Assembly (NCBI GenBank): GCA_902493515.1
Contig: CABUPE010000032.1
Span: 1 to 26,839, forward strand
Source: an uncultured Collinsella sp.
GTDB lineage: Bacteria; Actinomycetota; Coriobacteriia; Coriobacteriales; Coriobacteriaceae
Reading direction: 5' to 3'
Length of the DNA: 26,839 bases
Shown here piece by piece: positions 5,355 through 13,339 of this stretch (positions within the stretch are counted from its first letter, which is position 1; every line of letters starts with the position of its first letter). A program made the translations under genes and the position numbers. The notes beneath the pieces are model-generated. The model was given only the letters and a program-made list of their open reading frames with translations. It did not search any database and was not told the origin of the DNA.

Positions 5355-7388
5355 ATGATCCTTCTGGTCGACAAGATCGAAAAAAGCTTCGGCGCACGCG
5401 TCCTCTTTAGCGGCGCGTCCTTCCAGATCAACCCCGGCGAGCGTTTCGCCCTCGTGGGTCCCAACGGCGCCGGTAAAACCACCATGCTCAAGATCATCAT
5501 GGGCATCGACAGCCCCGACGCCGGCCAGGTCCAGTACGCCAAGGACTGCCAGGTGGGCTACCTAGAGCAGGAAACCAACCTGGAGCATAAGGACACCACC
5601 ATCCTCGCCGAGGTCATGGCGGCCGCTAAGGAAATCCGCCGCATGGGCGAGCGCGCCAACGAGCTTCAGGCACAAATCACCGAGCTCTCCGAGCAGGGCA
5701 AGGACGTCGACGCACTCCTGAACGAATACGGCCAGGTCCAGGACCGCTTTGAGCACCTAGGCGGCTACGAGCTCGAAAGCAACGCCCGCAAAATCCTGTC
5801 CGGTCTGGGCTTTAAGGTCACCGACTTTGAGCGTCCCTGCTCCGAGTTTTCCGGCGGCTGGCAGATGCGCATCGCGCTCGCCAAGCTTTTCCTGCGCCAC
5901 CCCGACCTGCTGCTCCTGGACGAGCCCACCAACCACCTGGATCTCGAGAGTGTCCAGTGGCTGCGCGGCTTTATCGCCAGCTACGACGGCGCCGTCCTCA
6001 TCGTCAGCCACGACCGCGCCTTCATGGACGCCTGCGTCGACCACGTCGCCGCTCTCGAAAACCGTCGCGTGACCACCTACACCGGCAACTACAGCAGCTA
6101 CCTCAAGCAGCGCGAGGACAACCTGGAACAGATGCGCGCCAAGCGAGCCGCCCAGGAGCGCGACATCGCCCACATGCAGGTCTTCGTTGACAAATTCCGC
6201 TATAAGCCCACCAAGGCCGCCCAAGCGCAGGAGCGCATCCGTAAGATCGAGCAGATTAAAAAGGAACTTGTCATCCTGCCCGAGGGCCACAAGCACATCG
6301 ACTTTAAGTTCCCTGACCCGCCGCGCTCCGGCGACATGGTCGTCGGCCTGGAGGGCGTGTCCAAGTCCTACGGCAACAAGCACATCTACAGCGACATCGA
6401 CCTCAAGCTCTACCGCGGCGAGCACGTGGCACTCGTCGGCCCCAACGGCGCCGGCAAGTCCACGCTCATGAAGATTCTCGCCGGCCTGGAGCCGCCCACT
6501 ACCGGCACGCGCGACCTGGGCACCAACGTGGGTGTGGCCTATTACGCCCAGCACGCGCTCGAGGGCATGACCGAGTCCAATACCGTCCTGCAAGAGATCG
6601 ACACCGTCACGCCCAAGTGGACCGTGCCGCAGCAGCGCAGCCTGCTGGGCGCCTTCCTGTTTAGCGACAACGATTCCATCGAGAAGCAGGTTCGCGTCCT
6701 CTCCGGTGGCGAAAAGGCGCGCCTGGCCCTGGCCAAGATGCTCGTGGCCCCCGAGGCGCTCCTGTGCCTGGACGAGCCCACCAACCACCTGGACATCGAC
6801 TCGGTAGACATGCTCGAGAACGCCCTGCAAAACTTCCCCGGCACCATCGTGCTGATCAGCCACGACGAGCACCTGGTACGCGCTGTGGCCAACCGCATCA
6901 TTGACATCCGCGATGGCAAGGTCACGGTCTACGACGGCGACTACGACTACTACCTCTACAAGCGCGAGGACCTCGCAGCCCGCGCCGCGGCCGATGCGGC
7001 AGGGGAGAGCGCACCGCCCGCGACCAAGTCCGCTAAGGTCACCGCGGCCCAGCCCGACACCCCCGCCACCGCCTCCAAGCCCGCCGAGGGCAAAAAGACC
7101 AAGGAGCAAAAGCGCGCCGAGGCCCAGGCCCGCGCCGCGCTCAACAAAAAGCTCAAGGGCGTGCGCAACCAGCTCAAGAAGATCGAGGCCGAGCTCGACA
7201 AAAAGCGCGCCCGCTATGACGAGCTTATGGAATTGATGGCGAGCGAAGAGCTTTATGCCGATCAGGACAAGTTCAATGCCGCGCTGGGGGAATATAACGG
7301 CCTTAAGCAAGAACTGCCCAAGCTCGAGGACGAATGGCTGGAGCTTTCCACCCAGATCGAAGAGGAGACCGCGCGTGAATTCTCGTAA
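5355..7388 (+). CDS. ABC-F family ATP-binding protein (YdiF/Uup type)
   Basis: A 677-residue soluble protein with two ABC ATPase domains and no membrane segments, the mark of ABC-F proteins, which act on ribosomes as translation factors or give antibiotic protection. Domain 1 has Walker A GPNGAGKTT (35-43), signature FSGGWQ and Walker B LLLLDEPTNHLD. A charged linker follows. Domain 2 has Walker A GPNGAGKST (about 361-369), signature LSGGEKARLALAKM (about 449) and Walker B CLDEPTNHLD. From about residue 555 there is an Ala/Pro-rich spacer and a long Lys/Glu-rich coiled coil, as in the C-terminal extension of Uup and YdiF. AAAGGCGG precedes the ATG. Which ABC-F subgroup it belongs to, and whether it confers resistance, cannot be told; the chromosomal core setting favours a housekeeping role. 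The next gene overlaps its 3' end by 14 bp. Confidence 0.93.
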   Translation: MILLVDKIEKSFGARVLFSGASFQINPGERFALVGPNGAGKTTMLKIIMGIDSPDAGQVQYAKDCQVGYLEQETNLEHKDTTILAEVMAAAKEIRRMGERANELQAQITELSEQGKDVDALLNEYGQVQDRFEHLGGYELESNARKILSGLGFKVTDFERPCSEFSGGWQMRIALAKLFLRHPDLLLLDEPTNHLDLESVQWLRGFIASYDGAVLIVSHDRAFMDACVDHVAALENRRVTTYTGNYSSYLKQREDNLEQMRAKRAAQERDIAHMQVFVDKFRYKPTKAAQAQERIRKIEQIKKELVILPEGHKHIDFKFPDPPRSGDMVVGLEGVSKSYGNKHIYSDIDLKLYRGEHVALVGPNGAGKSTLMKILAGLEPPTTGTRDLGTNVGVAYYAQHALEGMTESNTVLQEIDTVTPKWTVPQQRSLLGAFLFSDNDSIEKQVRVLSGGEKARLALAKMLVAPEALLCLDEPTNHLDIDSVDMLENALQNFPGTIVLISHDEHLVRAVANRIIDIRDGKVTVYDGDYDYYLYKREDLAARAAADAAGESAPPATKSAKVTAAQPDTPATASKPAEGKKTKEQKRAEAQARAALNKKLKGVRNQLKKIEAELDKKRARYDELMELMASEELYADQDKFNAALGEYNGLKQELPKLEDEWLELSTQIEEETAREFS

Positions 7389-7671
7389 GGCCGCTGCCGT
7401 GGCGATGAGCGTCATCGCCATCGCCTGTCGCATCTGCGGCATCTTTATGAGCGCGATGACCGTGCTGCTGTGCTTTAGCGGCCTGACCGCCAAGCTGCAG
7501 ATTGTCGGCTTTGTCGTTGAGCTTTCGCGCGCACTGCCGAGTGCCATCGCCGGCTACGGCGTCATCACCTCGCCCTTTGGCGGCGTGTTCCGCTTAGATT
7601 ACGCCATCGTGGCCGTCATCCTGTTTGTGGCCGATTACCTGCTCACGCGCGCCTCGCGCCGCGTCCGCTAG
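7375..7671 (+). CDS. Small membrane protein of unknown function
   Basis: A 98-residue product from a GTG start at 7375, chosen because AGAGGAG (7361-7367) lies just upstream and the longer open frame would overlap the ABC-F gene deeply with non-coding-like sequence. It has a basic N-terminus, a long hydrophobic stretch (about 6-35), a middle segment with ELSRALPSAIAGYGV, a second hydrophobic helix near the C-terminus (about 73-90) and a basic end. It starts within the ABC-F gene and ends 9 bp before the M50 protease, so the three are probably co-transcribed. No family recognised. Confidence 0.7.
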   Translation: MNSRKAAAVAMSVIAIACRICGIFMSAMTVLLCFSGLTAKLQIVGFVVELSRALPSAIAGYGVITSPFGGVFRLDYAIVAVILFVADYLLTRASRRVR

Positions 7672-7680
7672 GGAAGCGCC

Positions 7681-8364
7681 ATGTCCAGCAGCTACCTCAT
7701 GAACCTGCTCGCCAGCGCCGTTGCCGTCATCGTCGGCATCGTGATCCACGAGAGCGCGCACGCCGCCGCGGCCTGGGCGCTCGGCGACAAGACGGCCCGC
7801 TCCCGTGGCCGCGTCTCGCTCAACCCGCTCAACCACATCGACCCGTTTGGCACCATTCTCCTGCCGCTGCTCATGCTTGCCGCCGGCGGCCCGGTGTTCG
7901 CCTTCGCCAAGCCCGTGCCCGTCTACCTCAACAACCTCAAGCACCCCAAGCGCGATGAGGTCCTGGTGAGCGCGGCCGGCCCCGCATCGAACATCGCGCT
8001 CACGTGTCTCGCAGCCGCCCTCATGCACGCGGCATACGGCAACCTCTACACCAGCATGTCCTTTGCCGTGGCGTCACAGATCATGAACTTCGGCGCCACG
8101 TTTATCGTGGTCAACCTGTCGCTTGCGTTCTTCAACCTCATCCCGATTCCGCCGCTCGATGGCTCGTCGATCATCGTGCCCTTCCTCAAGGGCAAGGCGC
8201 TCAGCAACTACTACCACCTGCAGCAATACGCCATGCCCATCCTCATCCTAGTGCTGTACCTGCTGCCTATGTGGACCGGCATCGATGTGATCGGGCGCTA
8301 TTTCGACGTTACCGTGTATCCGCTCGCCGAGTGGCTGCTCAACTTCGCAATCGCCGGCATCTAA
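7681..8364 (+). CDS. Site-2 protease family (M50) membrane metalloprotease
   Basis: A 227-residue integral membrane protein. The zinc-binding HESAH motif (His23, Glu24, His27) sits at the end of the first membrane helix, and NLIPIPPLDG supplies the third ligand (Asp160) near the end of a later helix, the layout of compact YwhC-like M50 proteases that lack a PDZ domain. An AAGPASN segment (about 98-104) also matches this group. Such enzymes cut membrane-embedded substrates such as anti-sigma factors or leftover signal peptides; the substrate here is unknown. GGGAAG precedes the ATG, 9 bp after the small membrane protein. It is followed by an 84-bp gap and then scpA, a neighbourhood seen in other Gram-positive bacteria. 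Confidence 0.88.
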   Translation: MSSSYLMNLLASAVAVIVGIVIHESAHAAAAWALGDKTARSRGRVSLNPLNHIDPFGTILLPLLMLAAGGPVFAFAKPVPVYLNNLKHPKRDEVLVSAAGPASNIALTCLAAALMHAAYGNLYTSMSFAVASQIMNFGATFIVVNLSLAFFNLIPIPPLDGSSIIVPFLKGKALSNYYHLQQYAMPILILVLYLLPMWTGIDVIGRYFDVTVYPLAEWLLNFAIAGI

Positions 8365-8379
8365 GGTAAACTTACAGGT

Positions 8380-8398
8380 CGACCGTGCTAAACGGTCG
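8380..8398 (+). other. Hairpin between the M50 protease gene and scpA
   Basis: CGACCGT (8380-8386) and ACGGTCG (8392-8398) form a perfect 7-bp stem with a 5-base loop. No T run follows, so it is not a typical terminator; an mRNA-processing or stability element is possible. Confidence 0.35.
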
Positions 8399-8448
8399 CA
8401 ACATGCACCCAAACCGCGCCGCGAAGGCGCCGTCAAAGGAGGTCGAAG

Positions 8449-9261
8449 ATGTCGTATCGCGTGTCGACGCAGGTCTACAGCGGACCGTTCGACCTGCTGC
8501 TGCAGCTGGTAACCCGCCAAAAAGTTGATATCGGCGCCATCTCGATCAGCGAGGTGGCCGAGCAATACCTTGCCGAGGTCGAGCGCATTGAGGCGCTGGA
8601 CCTTGACGTGGCGAGCGACTTTTTGCTGGTCGCGGCAACCCTTTTGGACATCAAGGCTGCCTCTCTGGTGCCGCAGGAGGCCCCGCGCAAAGCCGATGAC
8701 GACGATGACGAGTTCAACGAAGACCTCGAGGAGCTCAGCACGCTCGACGGCGACGCCTTGCGCGAGGTCCTGATCCAACGTCTAATCGCCTACAAGCAGT
8801 TTAAGGGCGCGGCTGCGGCCCTTGGCGCGCGTATGCAGGCCGAAAGCCGCATGCACCCGCGCGTTGCCGGCCCCGACCCCGAGTTTTTGGGCCTCATGCC
8901 CGACTACTTGGCTGGCATTACCCTGCGCGGCCTGGCCGTCATTTGTGCCGACCTGGACGGCAAGCGCCAGACCTTCCTGCTGGAGGCCGAGCACGTGGCG
9001 CCGCATCGCGTGCCGCTCGACCTGACGGTGGCCTCGGTCGACCGCTTTACCATGGCGCACCAAACCTGCACCTTCCGCGAGCTACTCGACGGCGATGCCA
9101 CCACTGAGCAGCTCGTTGTCACCTTCCTGGCCATGCTTGAGCTCGCCAAGCGCGGCTCGCTCACGCTGAGCCAGGACGAGATCTTCGGAACCATCTGCAT
9201 CAACCGAGTCGAGGGTGCCGAGGCATATGTGCCCGGCGAGGGCCCCGAGCTCACCGAATAG
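8449..9261 (+). CDS. scpA: Segregation and condensation protein A
   Basis: A 270-residue kleisin that bridges the heads of SMC and binds ScpB in the bacterial condensin. The N-terminus (FDLLLQLVTRQKVDIGAISI, then EQYLAEVE, then DFLLVAATLLDIKAASLVP) is the typical ScpA SMC-neck-binding region; an acidic DDDDDEFNEDLEEL stretch follows near 80-95. The C-terminal part (TFLAMLELAKRGSLTLSQDEIFGTICI) is the winged-helix segment that binds the SMC cap. A strong GGAGG (8438-8442) precedes the ATG. scpB starts 11 bp after the stop. The smc gene is not in this window. Confidence 0.96.
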   Translation: MSYRVSTQVYSGPFDLLLQLVTRQKVDIGAISISEVAEQYLAEVERIEALDLDVASDFLLVAATLLDIKAASLVPQEAPRKADDDDDEFNEDLEELSTLDGDALREVLIQRLIAYKQFKGAAAALGARMQAESRMHPRVAGPDPEFLGLMPDYLAGITLRGLAVICADLDGKRQTFLLEAEHVAPHRVPLDLTVASVDRFTMAHQTCTFRELLDGDATTEQLVVTFLAMLELAKRGSLTLSQDEIFGTICINRVEGAEAYVPGEGPELTE

Positions 9262-9272
9262 GAGCCGCAACC

Positions 9273-10001
9273 ATGTCAACCCTTTCCACGCTGGAGGCAA
9301 ACAGCCTCAAAGGTGCCCTCGAGGCGCTGTTGCTGGTATCGAGCGACCCGGTGAGTGCGCCCGCGCTGGCCGGCGCACTGGATATCGCCCCCGGCGAGTG
9401 CGCGTCGCTGCTCGCCGAGCTCAAGGTTGAGTACGAGGAGGCCAACCGCGGCTTTCAGCTGCGCGAGGTCGCCGGCGGCTGGCGCTTGTTTACGCACCCA
9501 GCCTACCACGATGCGGTCGAGGCCTATGTGTTGAGCTGGGATACGCAAAAGCTGTCGCAGGCGGCGCTCGAAACTTTGGCCGTCATCGCATACCACCAGC
9601 CCGTAACGCGCGAGGTGGTCAAGGGCATCCGCGGCGTCAACTCAGACGGCGTCATCGCGTCGCTCGTGGACAAGGGTCTGGTGCGCGAGCTCGGCCGTGA
9701 CCCCCAGCGCGGTCAGGCCATCATTTACGGCACGACCAACGCCTTCTTGGAAAAGTTCGGTCTGCGCTCCACCCGCGACCTGCCCGATCTGGAGCAGTTT
9801 GCCCCCGACGAGCAGTCGCGCCAGTTTATCCGTGAGCGCCTGAGCGGCCGCAGCATTCAGTCCACGCTCGAGGAGCAGGCCGAGGACCTGGACGAAGAGC
9901 GCGAACTGCTTGATACCAATGTTGAAGATGTTGAGGCAGTCGAGGACTTGGAGACCCTGGTCGTCGACGAGACCTCGGAGGATTTGCATGACGAGGACTA
10001 A
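9273..10001 (+). CDS. scpB: Segregation and condensation protein B
   Basis: A 242-residue partner of ScpA in the SMC condensin complex. Tandem winged-helix content is seen in LKGALEALLLVSSDPVS, GGWRLFTHPAYHDAVEAY and LSQAALETLAVIAYHQPVTR, followed by IRGVNSDGVIASLVDKGLVRELGR, all characteristic of ScpB. The last 45 or so residues are strongly acidic, longer than in many ScpB proteins. GGAG lies upstream of the ATG. The next gene starts 22 bp downstream. Confidence 0.96.
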   Translation: MSTLSTLEANSLKGALEALLLVSSDPVSAPALAGALDIAPGECASLLAELKVEYEEANRGFQLREVAGGWRLFTHPAYHDAVEAYVLSWDTQKLSQAALETLAVIAYHQPVTREVVKGIRGVNSDGVIASLVDKGLVRELGRDPQRGQAIIYGTTNAFLEKFGLRSTRDLPDLEQFAPDEQSRQFIRERLSGRSIQSTLEEQAEDLDEERELLDTNVEDVEAVEDLETLVVDETSEDLHDED

Positions 10002-10023
10002 CGAAGCAGGGGAGACGCGCGCC

Positions 10024-10950
10024 ATGGACAACGCAGTACCCGCAACCGACGCCCAGCCCGTCTACCCGCATACCATGCGCCTGCAGCGCTTTTTGGCGCG
10101 TGCGGGCGTAGCGAGCCGCCGCGGGTCGGAGGACCTGATGACCGCCGGCCGCGTGACGGTTAACGGCGAGGTTGCGACCGAGCTGGGCACCAAGGTCGAT
10201 GTCGACCGCGATCACATCGAGGTCGACGGCATGCCCGTCAAGCTCAACCAGGGCGCCGTGTACCTGATGCTCTACAAGCCGACCGGCTACCTTACCACCA
10301 TGAGCGATCCGCAGGAGCGCCCTTGCGTGGCTGATCTTGTCCCGCGCGACCGCTTTCCGGGGCTCTTCCCGGTGGGTCGCCTGGACCGCGACACCACGGG
10401 CCTTTTGCTCTTTACCACCGACGGCGACCTGTCGCAGGACCTGCTGCACCCCAGCAAGCACGTCTACAAGACCTACCAGGCGCTCGTGGACGGGCAGCTG
10501 ACCGACCGCGATCTGGACCCGCTCCGCCGTGGCATCGAGCTCGACGACGGCCTATGCCAGCCGGCAATCTGCCGCGTCATCACCGCACGCGAGGCCGAGG
10601 CCGTGGCGCCACAGGGCGTCAGGCCCGGCACCACCGCCGTGGAGGTCATTATCCGCGAGGGTCGCAAGAATCAGGTTAAGCGCATGTTGAGCAAGATTCA
10701 CCATCCGGTAATCCGCCTGCACCGCTGCAACTTTGCCGGCCTTGAGCTCAAGGACGTGGCCAAGGGCTCGTGGCGCGAACTCACCGATCGCGAGGCGCAG
10801 ATCCTCAAGGCCGGCGGCATCCCGCCCAAGCAGGCCAGCTCCAAGCGCGTCGCCGCGCCGGCGACCAACACCGCCAGCCGCACGCGTCACCACGGCAGCC
10901 ACGGCTCCGCACCCAAGCGCAACACCTACCGCGAGCGATACACGGGCTAG
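10024..10950 (+). CDS. RluB/RsuA-family rRNA pseudouridine synthase
   Basis: A 308-residue enzyme. The ATG at 10024 is chosen because AGGGGAG precedes it, while the longer open frame runs into scpB. Residues 18-70 form an S4 RNA-binding domain (MRLQRFLARAGVASRRGSED, GRVTVNG). The catalytic domain has VGRLDRDTTGLLLFTTDGDL with catalytic Asp121 and RKNQVKRML further on. RluB makes pseudouridine in 23S rRNA helix 89; RluB is favoured over RsuA or RluE from the scpB context, not from sequence detail. The C-terminus is a basic, Ala/Arg/His-rich tail. It is followed by a 66-bp gap and cmk. Confidence 0.92.
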   Translation: MDNAVPATDAQPVYPHTMRLQRFLARAGVASRRGSEDLMTAGRVTVNGEVATELGTKVDVDRDHIEVDGMPVKLNQGAVYLMLYKPTGYLTTMSDPQERPCVADLVPRDRFPGLFPVGRLDRDTTGLLLFTTDGDLSQDLLHPSKHVYKTYQALVDGQLTDRDLDPLRRGIELDDGLCQPAICRVITAREAEAVAPQGVRPGTTAVEVIIREGRKNQVKRMLSKIHHPVIRLHRCNFAGLELKDVAKGSWRELTDREAQILKAGGIPPKQASSKRVAAPATNTASRTRHHGSHGSAPKRNTYRERYTG

Positions 10951-11016
10951 GCAACCCGCCGCGCCCCAACGCCCGCGAACCATACCAGCACGTCAATCAT
11001 CGAAAGGAAGCATTGC

Positions 11017-11703
11017 ATGATCGTCGCCATCGACGGCCCCGCCGGTTCCGGCAAGTCCACCATCGCCAAGGAGATCGCCCGCCAGCTGGGCTTTAACAAG
11101 CTCGACACGGGCGCCATGTATCGCGCCGTCACATTCGCCGCGCTCGACCGCGGCACCGACCTGGACGACGAGGCGGCCATCGACGCCCTCGCCGAGCAGA
11201 TCGAGATTCGCTTTACCAACGGCACCGGCGAAGACACGCGCCTGACCATCGACGGTAAGGATGCCTCGGCTGCCATCCGCACCCCGCAGGTCGACGCCAA
11301 TGTGTCCAAGGTCTCGGCCTACCCGGGCGTGCGCGCCGCCATGCTCATCCACCAGCGTCGTGCCGCCGAGGACCGCGACATCGTCGCCGAGGGTCGAGAC
11401 ATCGGCACCGTCGTGTTCCCCAACGCACAGGTCAAGGTGTTCCTGACCGCCGACCCGCGTGAGCGTGCCCGCCGCCGCGTACTTCAGCGTCACCAAAACG
11501 ATGCCCAGCCGCTCACGCCCACGCAACTCGAGGCCGAAGTCGACGAGACCCTCGACGCCCTTAAGCAGCGCGACAAGCTCGACAGCAGCCGCGAGGTCGC
11601 CCCGCTCGTGCCCGCCGAAGACGCCGTGCACGTCGACTCCACCGCCCACACCATCGATGAGGTCGTCTCGATAATCGAGGACCTCATCAACCAAAGGAGG
11701 TAA
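11017..11703 (+). CDS. cmk: Cytidylate kinase
   Basis: A 228-residue P-loop nucleotide kinase that phosphorylates CMP and dCMP. Signature features are MIVAIDGPAGSGKST (Lys13 in the P-loop), LDTGAMYRAVTFAAL, GRDIGTVVFPNAQVKVFLTAD and RARRRVLQRHQ lid residues. GAAAGGAAG precedes the ATG. The plsC ribosome binding site (AAAGGAGG) is formed by the last codons of this gene, so translation of the two is probably linked. The cmk-plsC-ispH order is common in Gram-positive anaerobes. Confidence 0.96.
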   Translation: MIVAIDGPAGSGKSTIAKEIARQLGFNKLDTGAMYRAVTFAALDRGTDLDDEAAIDALAEQIEIRFTNGTGEDTRLTIDGKDASAAIRTPQVDANVSKVSAYPGVRAAMLIHQRRAAEDRDIVAEGRDIGTVVFPNAQVKVFLTADPRERARRRVLQRHQNDAQPLTPTQLEAEVDETLDALKQRDKLDSSREVAPLVPAEDAVHVDSTAHTIDEVVSIIEDLINQRR

Positions 11704-11706
11704 CCC

Positions 11707-12435
11707 ATGCGCCTGTTTAAGCAGACGCCCGAGGATTACTACAACGCCCCCTACGCCGAGTTCCCAGCGTTCATCCGCGGCACCGTCGTCGTAGTCATGG
11801 CCATCCTTTGGGCCTTCTCCAAGTTCATGTGGCGTTGGAAAGTCGAGGACGCTGACCTGCTGTTTGAGCGCCAGGAAGGCCGCGGCAGCGTGGTCATCTG
11901 CAACCACACCTCGATGGCCGAGCTCCTGGCCGTTGAGACGGCGTTGTTCTTTGGGGGCCGCCGCATTCGTCCCATCTTTAAGTCCGAGTTCGCCAAGAGC
12001 AAGATTGTGCGCTGGGCCTTTAGCCGCGTTGGCGGCATCCCCGTGGAGCGTGGTACTGCCGATATGAAGTGCCTGCGCGCCGCTCAGCATGCGCTGCAGC
12101 GCGGCGAGGACGTCCTGATCTTCCCCGAGGGCACGCGCATCCGCTCGCGCGAGATCAAGCCCGAGGTCCACGGCGGCTTTGCGCTCATCGCCCAGATGGG
12201 CAAGGCGCCCGTCAACCCGCTCGCCATCTGCGGCTGGTCCGACATCACGCCCGCAGGCAAAAAGCTCATGCGTCCCAAGAAGTGCTGGATCCGCGCCGGC
12301 AAGGCCGTCTCGCTTTCCGACGCACCGGCTGGGCTTAAGCGCACGGAGCGCCTGGAATGGTTTGAGTCCGAGGCCATGAACCGCGTCTACGCTATGCGAG
12401 ACGAGCTGTGCGCCGAGCATCCGGGCAGGTTCTAG
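11707..12435 (+). CDS. plsC: 1-acyl-sn-glycerol-3-phosphate acyltransferase (PlsC-like)
   Basis: A 242-residue membrane-associated acyltransferase that would add the second acyl chain to lysophosphatidic acid, giving phosphatidic acid. An N-terminal hydrophobic helix (about 22-41) is followed by the acyltransferase motifs: CNHTSMAE (His67), GGIPVERG, and FPEGTR. The motif I aspartate of the usual H-x4-D is Glu72 here (H-x4-E), a form seen in related LpxL-type acyltransferases. The start is 3 bp after cmk with a strong GGAGG. PlsY and GpsA, encoded a few genes on, supply the preceding steps. Confidence 0.9.
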   Translation: MRLFKQTPEDYYNAPYAEFPAFIRGTVVVVMAILWAFSKFMWRWKVEDADLLFERQEGRGSVVICNHTSMAELLAVETALFFGGRRIRPIFKSEFAKSKIVRWAFSRVGGIPVERGTADMKCLRAAQHALQRGEDVLIFPEGTRIRSREIKPEVHGGFALIAQMGKAPVNPLAICGWSDITPAGKKLMRPKKCWIRAGKAVSLSDAPAGLKRTERLEWFESEAMNRVYAMRDELCAEHPGRF

Positions 12436-12437
12436 CC

Positions 12438-13337
12438 ATGAGCGAGGAAGTCATGAACACTGCCGAGCCTGCGCCTGGCAAGGCAGACGCTCCCACCATC
12501 GAAATCGCAGCCCACGCCGGCACCTGCTACGGCGTACAGCGTGCGCTCGATATGGCGCTGGCCGCCGCCCCGCAGGCAGGGGAGAGCACTCAGGTCCATA
12601 CCTTGGGTCCGCTCATTCATAACCCCATCGTGGTACGCGAGCTCGCTGAGGCAGGCGTTGGCTTGGCCGAGAACCTGGATAATGCCGCAACCGGCACCGT
12701 GATCATCCGCGCCCACGGTGTGGTGCCGCAGGTCATCGATGCCGCTCGCGAGCGTGGCCTTAACGTCATCGACGCCACCTGCCCTTACGTCAAGAAGGTT
12801 CACGTGGCAGCCGAGCGCCTGGTGCGCGAGGGCTACCACGTGGTGGTCGTGGGTGAGCCGGGGCATCCCGAGGTCGAGGGCATTCTGGGTCACGCCGGCG
12901 ACGATGCGCAGGTCGTGAGTTGCGCCGCTGATGCGGACGCGCTGCCGTTCAAGGGCAAGGTAGGCCTCGTCGTGCAGACCACCCAGACCGCGCAGAACCT
13001 CGCCGAGGTCGTGGCAGCCATCACCCCGCGTGTGCAGGAGCTGCGCGTGATCAACACCATCTGCGCCGCCACGAGTGAGCGTCAACAGGCAGCAGCCACA
13101 CTTGCCAACCGCTGCGACTGCATGGTAGTCGTGGGCGGCAAAAACTCGGGCAACACCCGCCGCCTGGCGCAGATTTGCGCAGACGCCTGCGAGCGCACGC
13201 ATCACATCGAGGAAGCTTCCGAGCTCCAGGCCGCGTGGTTTACCGACGCCCACCACATCGGCATCACCGCCGGAGCCTCCACCCCGCAAGAACACATCGA
13301 ACGAGCCGTCGCTCGCATCAAGGAGCTTTACCACTAA
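12438..13337 (+). CDS. ispH: 4-hydroxy-3-methylbut-2-enyl diphosphate reductase
   Basis: A 299-residue iron-sulfur enzyme that makes IPP and DMAPP in the last step of the MEP isoprenoid pathway. The three cluster cysteines are visible (Cys30 in AGTCYGVQ, Cys115 in DATCPYVKK, Cys209 in NTICAATSERQ), as are GHPEVEG with the active-site Glu and VVQTTQT. The ATG at 12438 lies 2 bp after plsC; an in-frame ATG at 12453 with GAGGAAG ahead is an alternative, both before the conserved core at residue 21. The next gene starts 2 bp after the stop. Confidence 0.96.
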   Translation: MSEEVMNTAEPAPGKADAPTIEIAAHAGTCYGVQRALDMALAAAPQAGESTQVHTLGPLIHNPIVVRELAEAGVGLAENLDNAATGTVIIRAHGVVPQVIDAARERGLNVIDATCPYVKKVHVAAERLVREGYHVVVVGEPGHPEVEGILGHAGDDAQVVSCAADADALPFKGKVGLVVQTTQTAQNLAEVVAAITPRVQELRVINTICAATSERQQAAATLANRCDCMVVVGGKNSGNTRRLAQICADACERTHHIEEASELQAAWFTDAHHIGITAGASTPQEHIERAVARIKELYH

Positions 13338-13339
13338 TC

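Noticed and set aside
5757..7547. Long minus-strand open frame (596 codons) opposite the ABC-F gene
   Set aside because: Antisense of a clear gene; low-complexity Leu/Gly/Val product with no recognisable motif.
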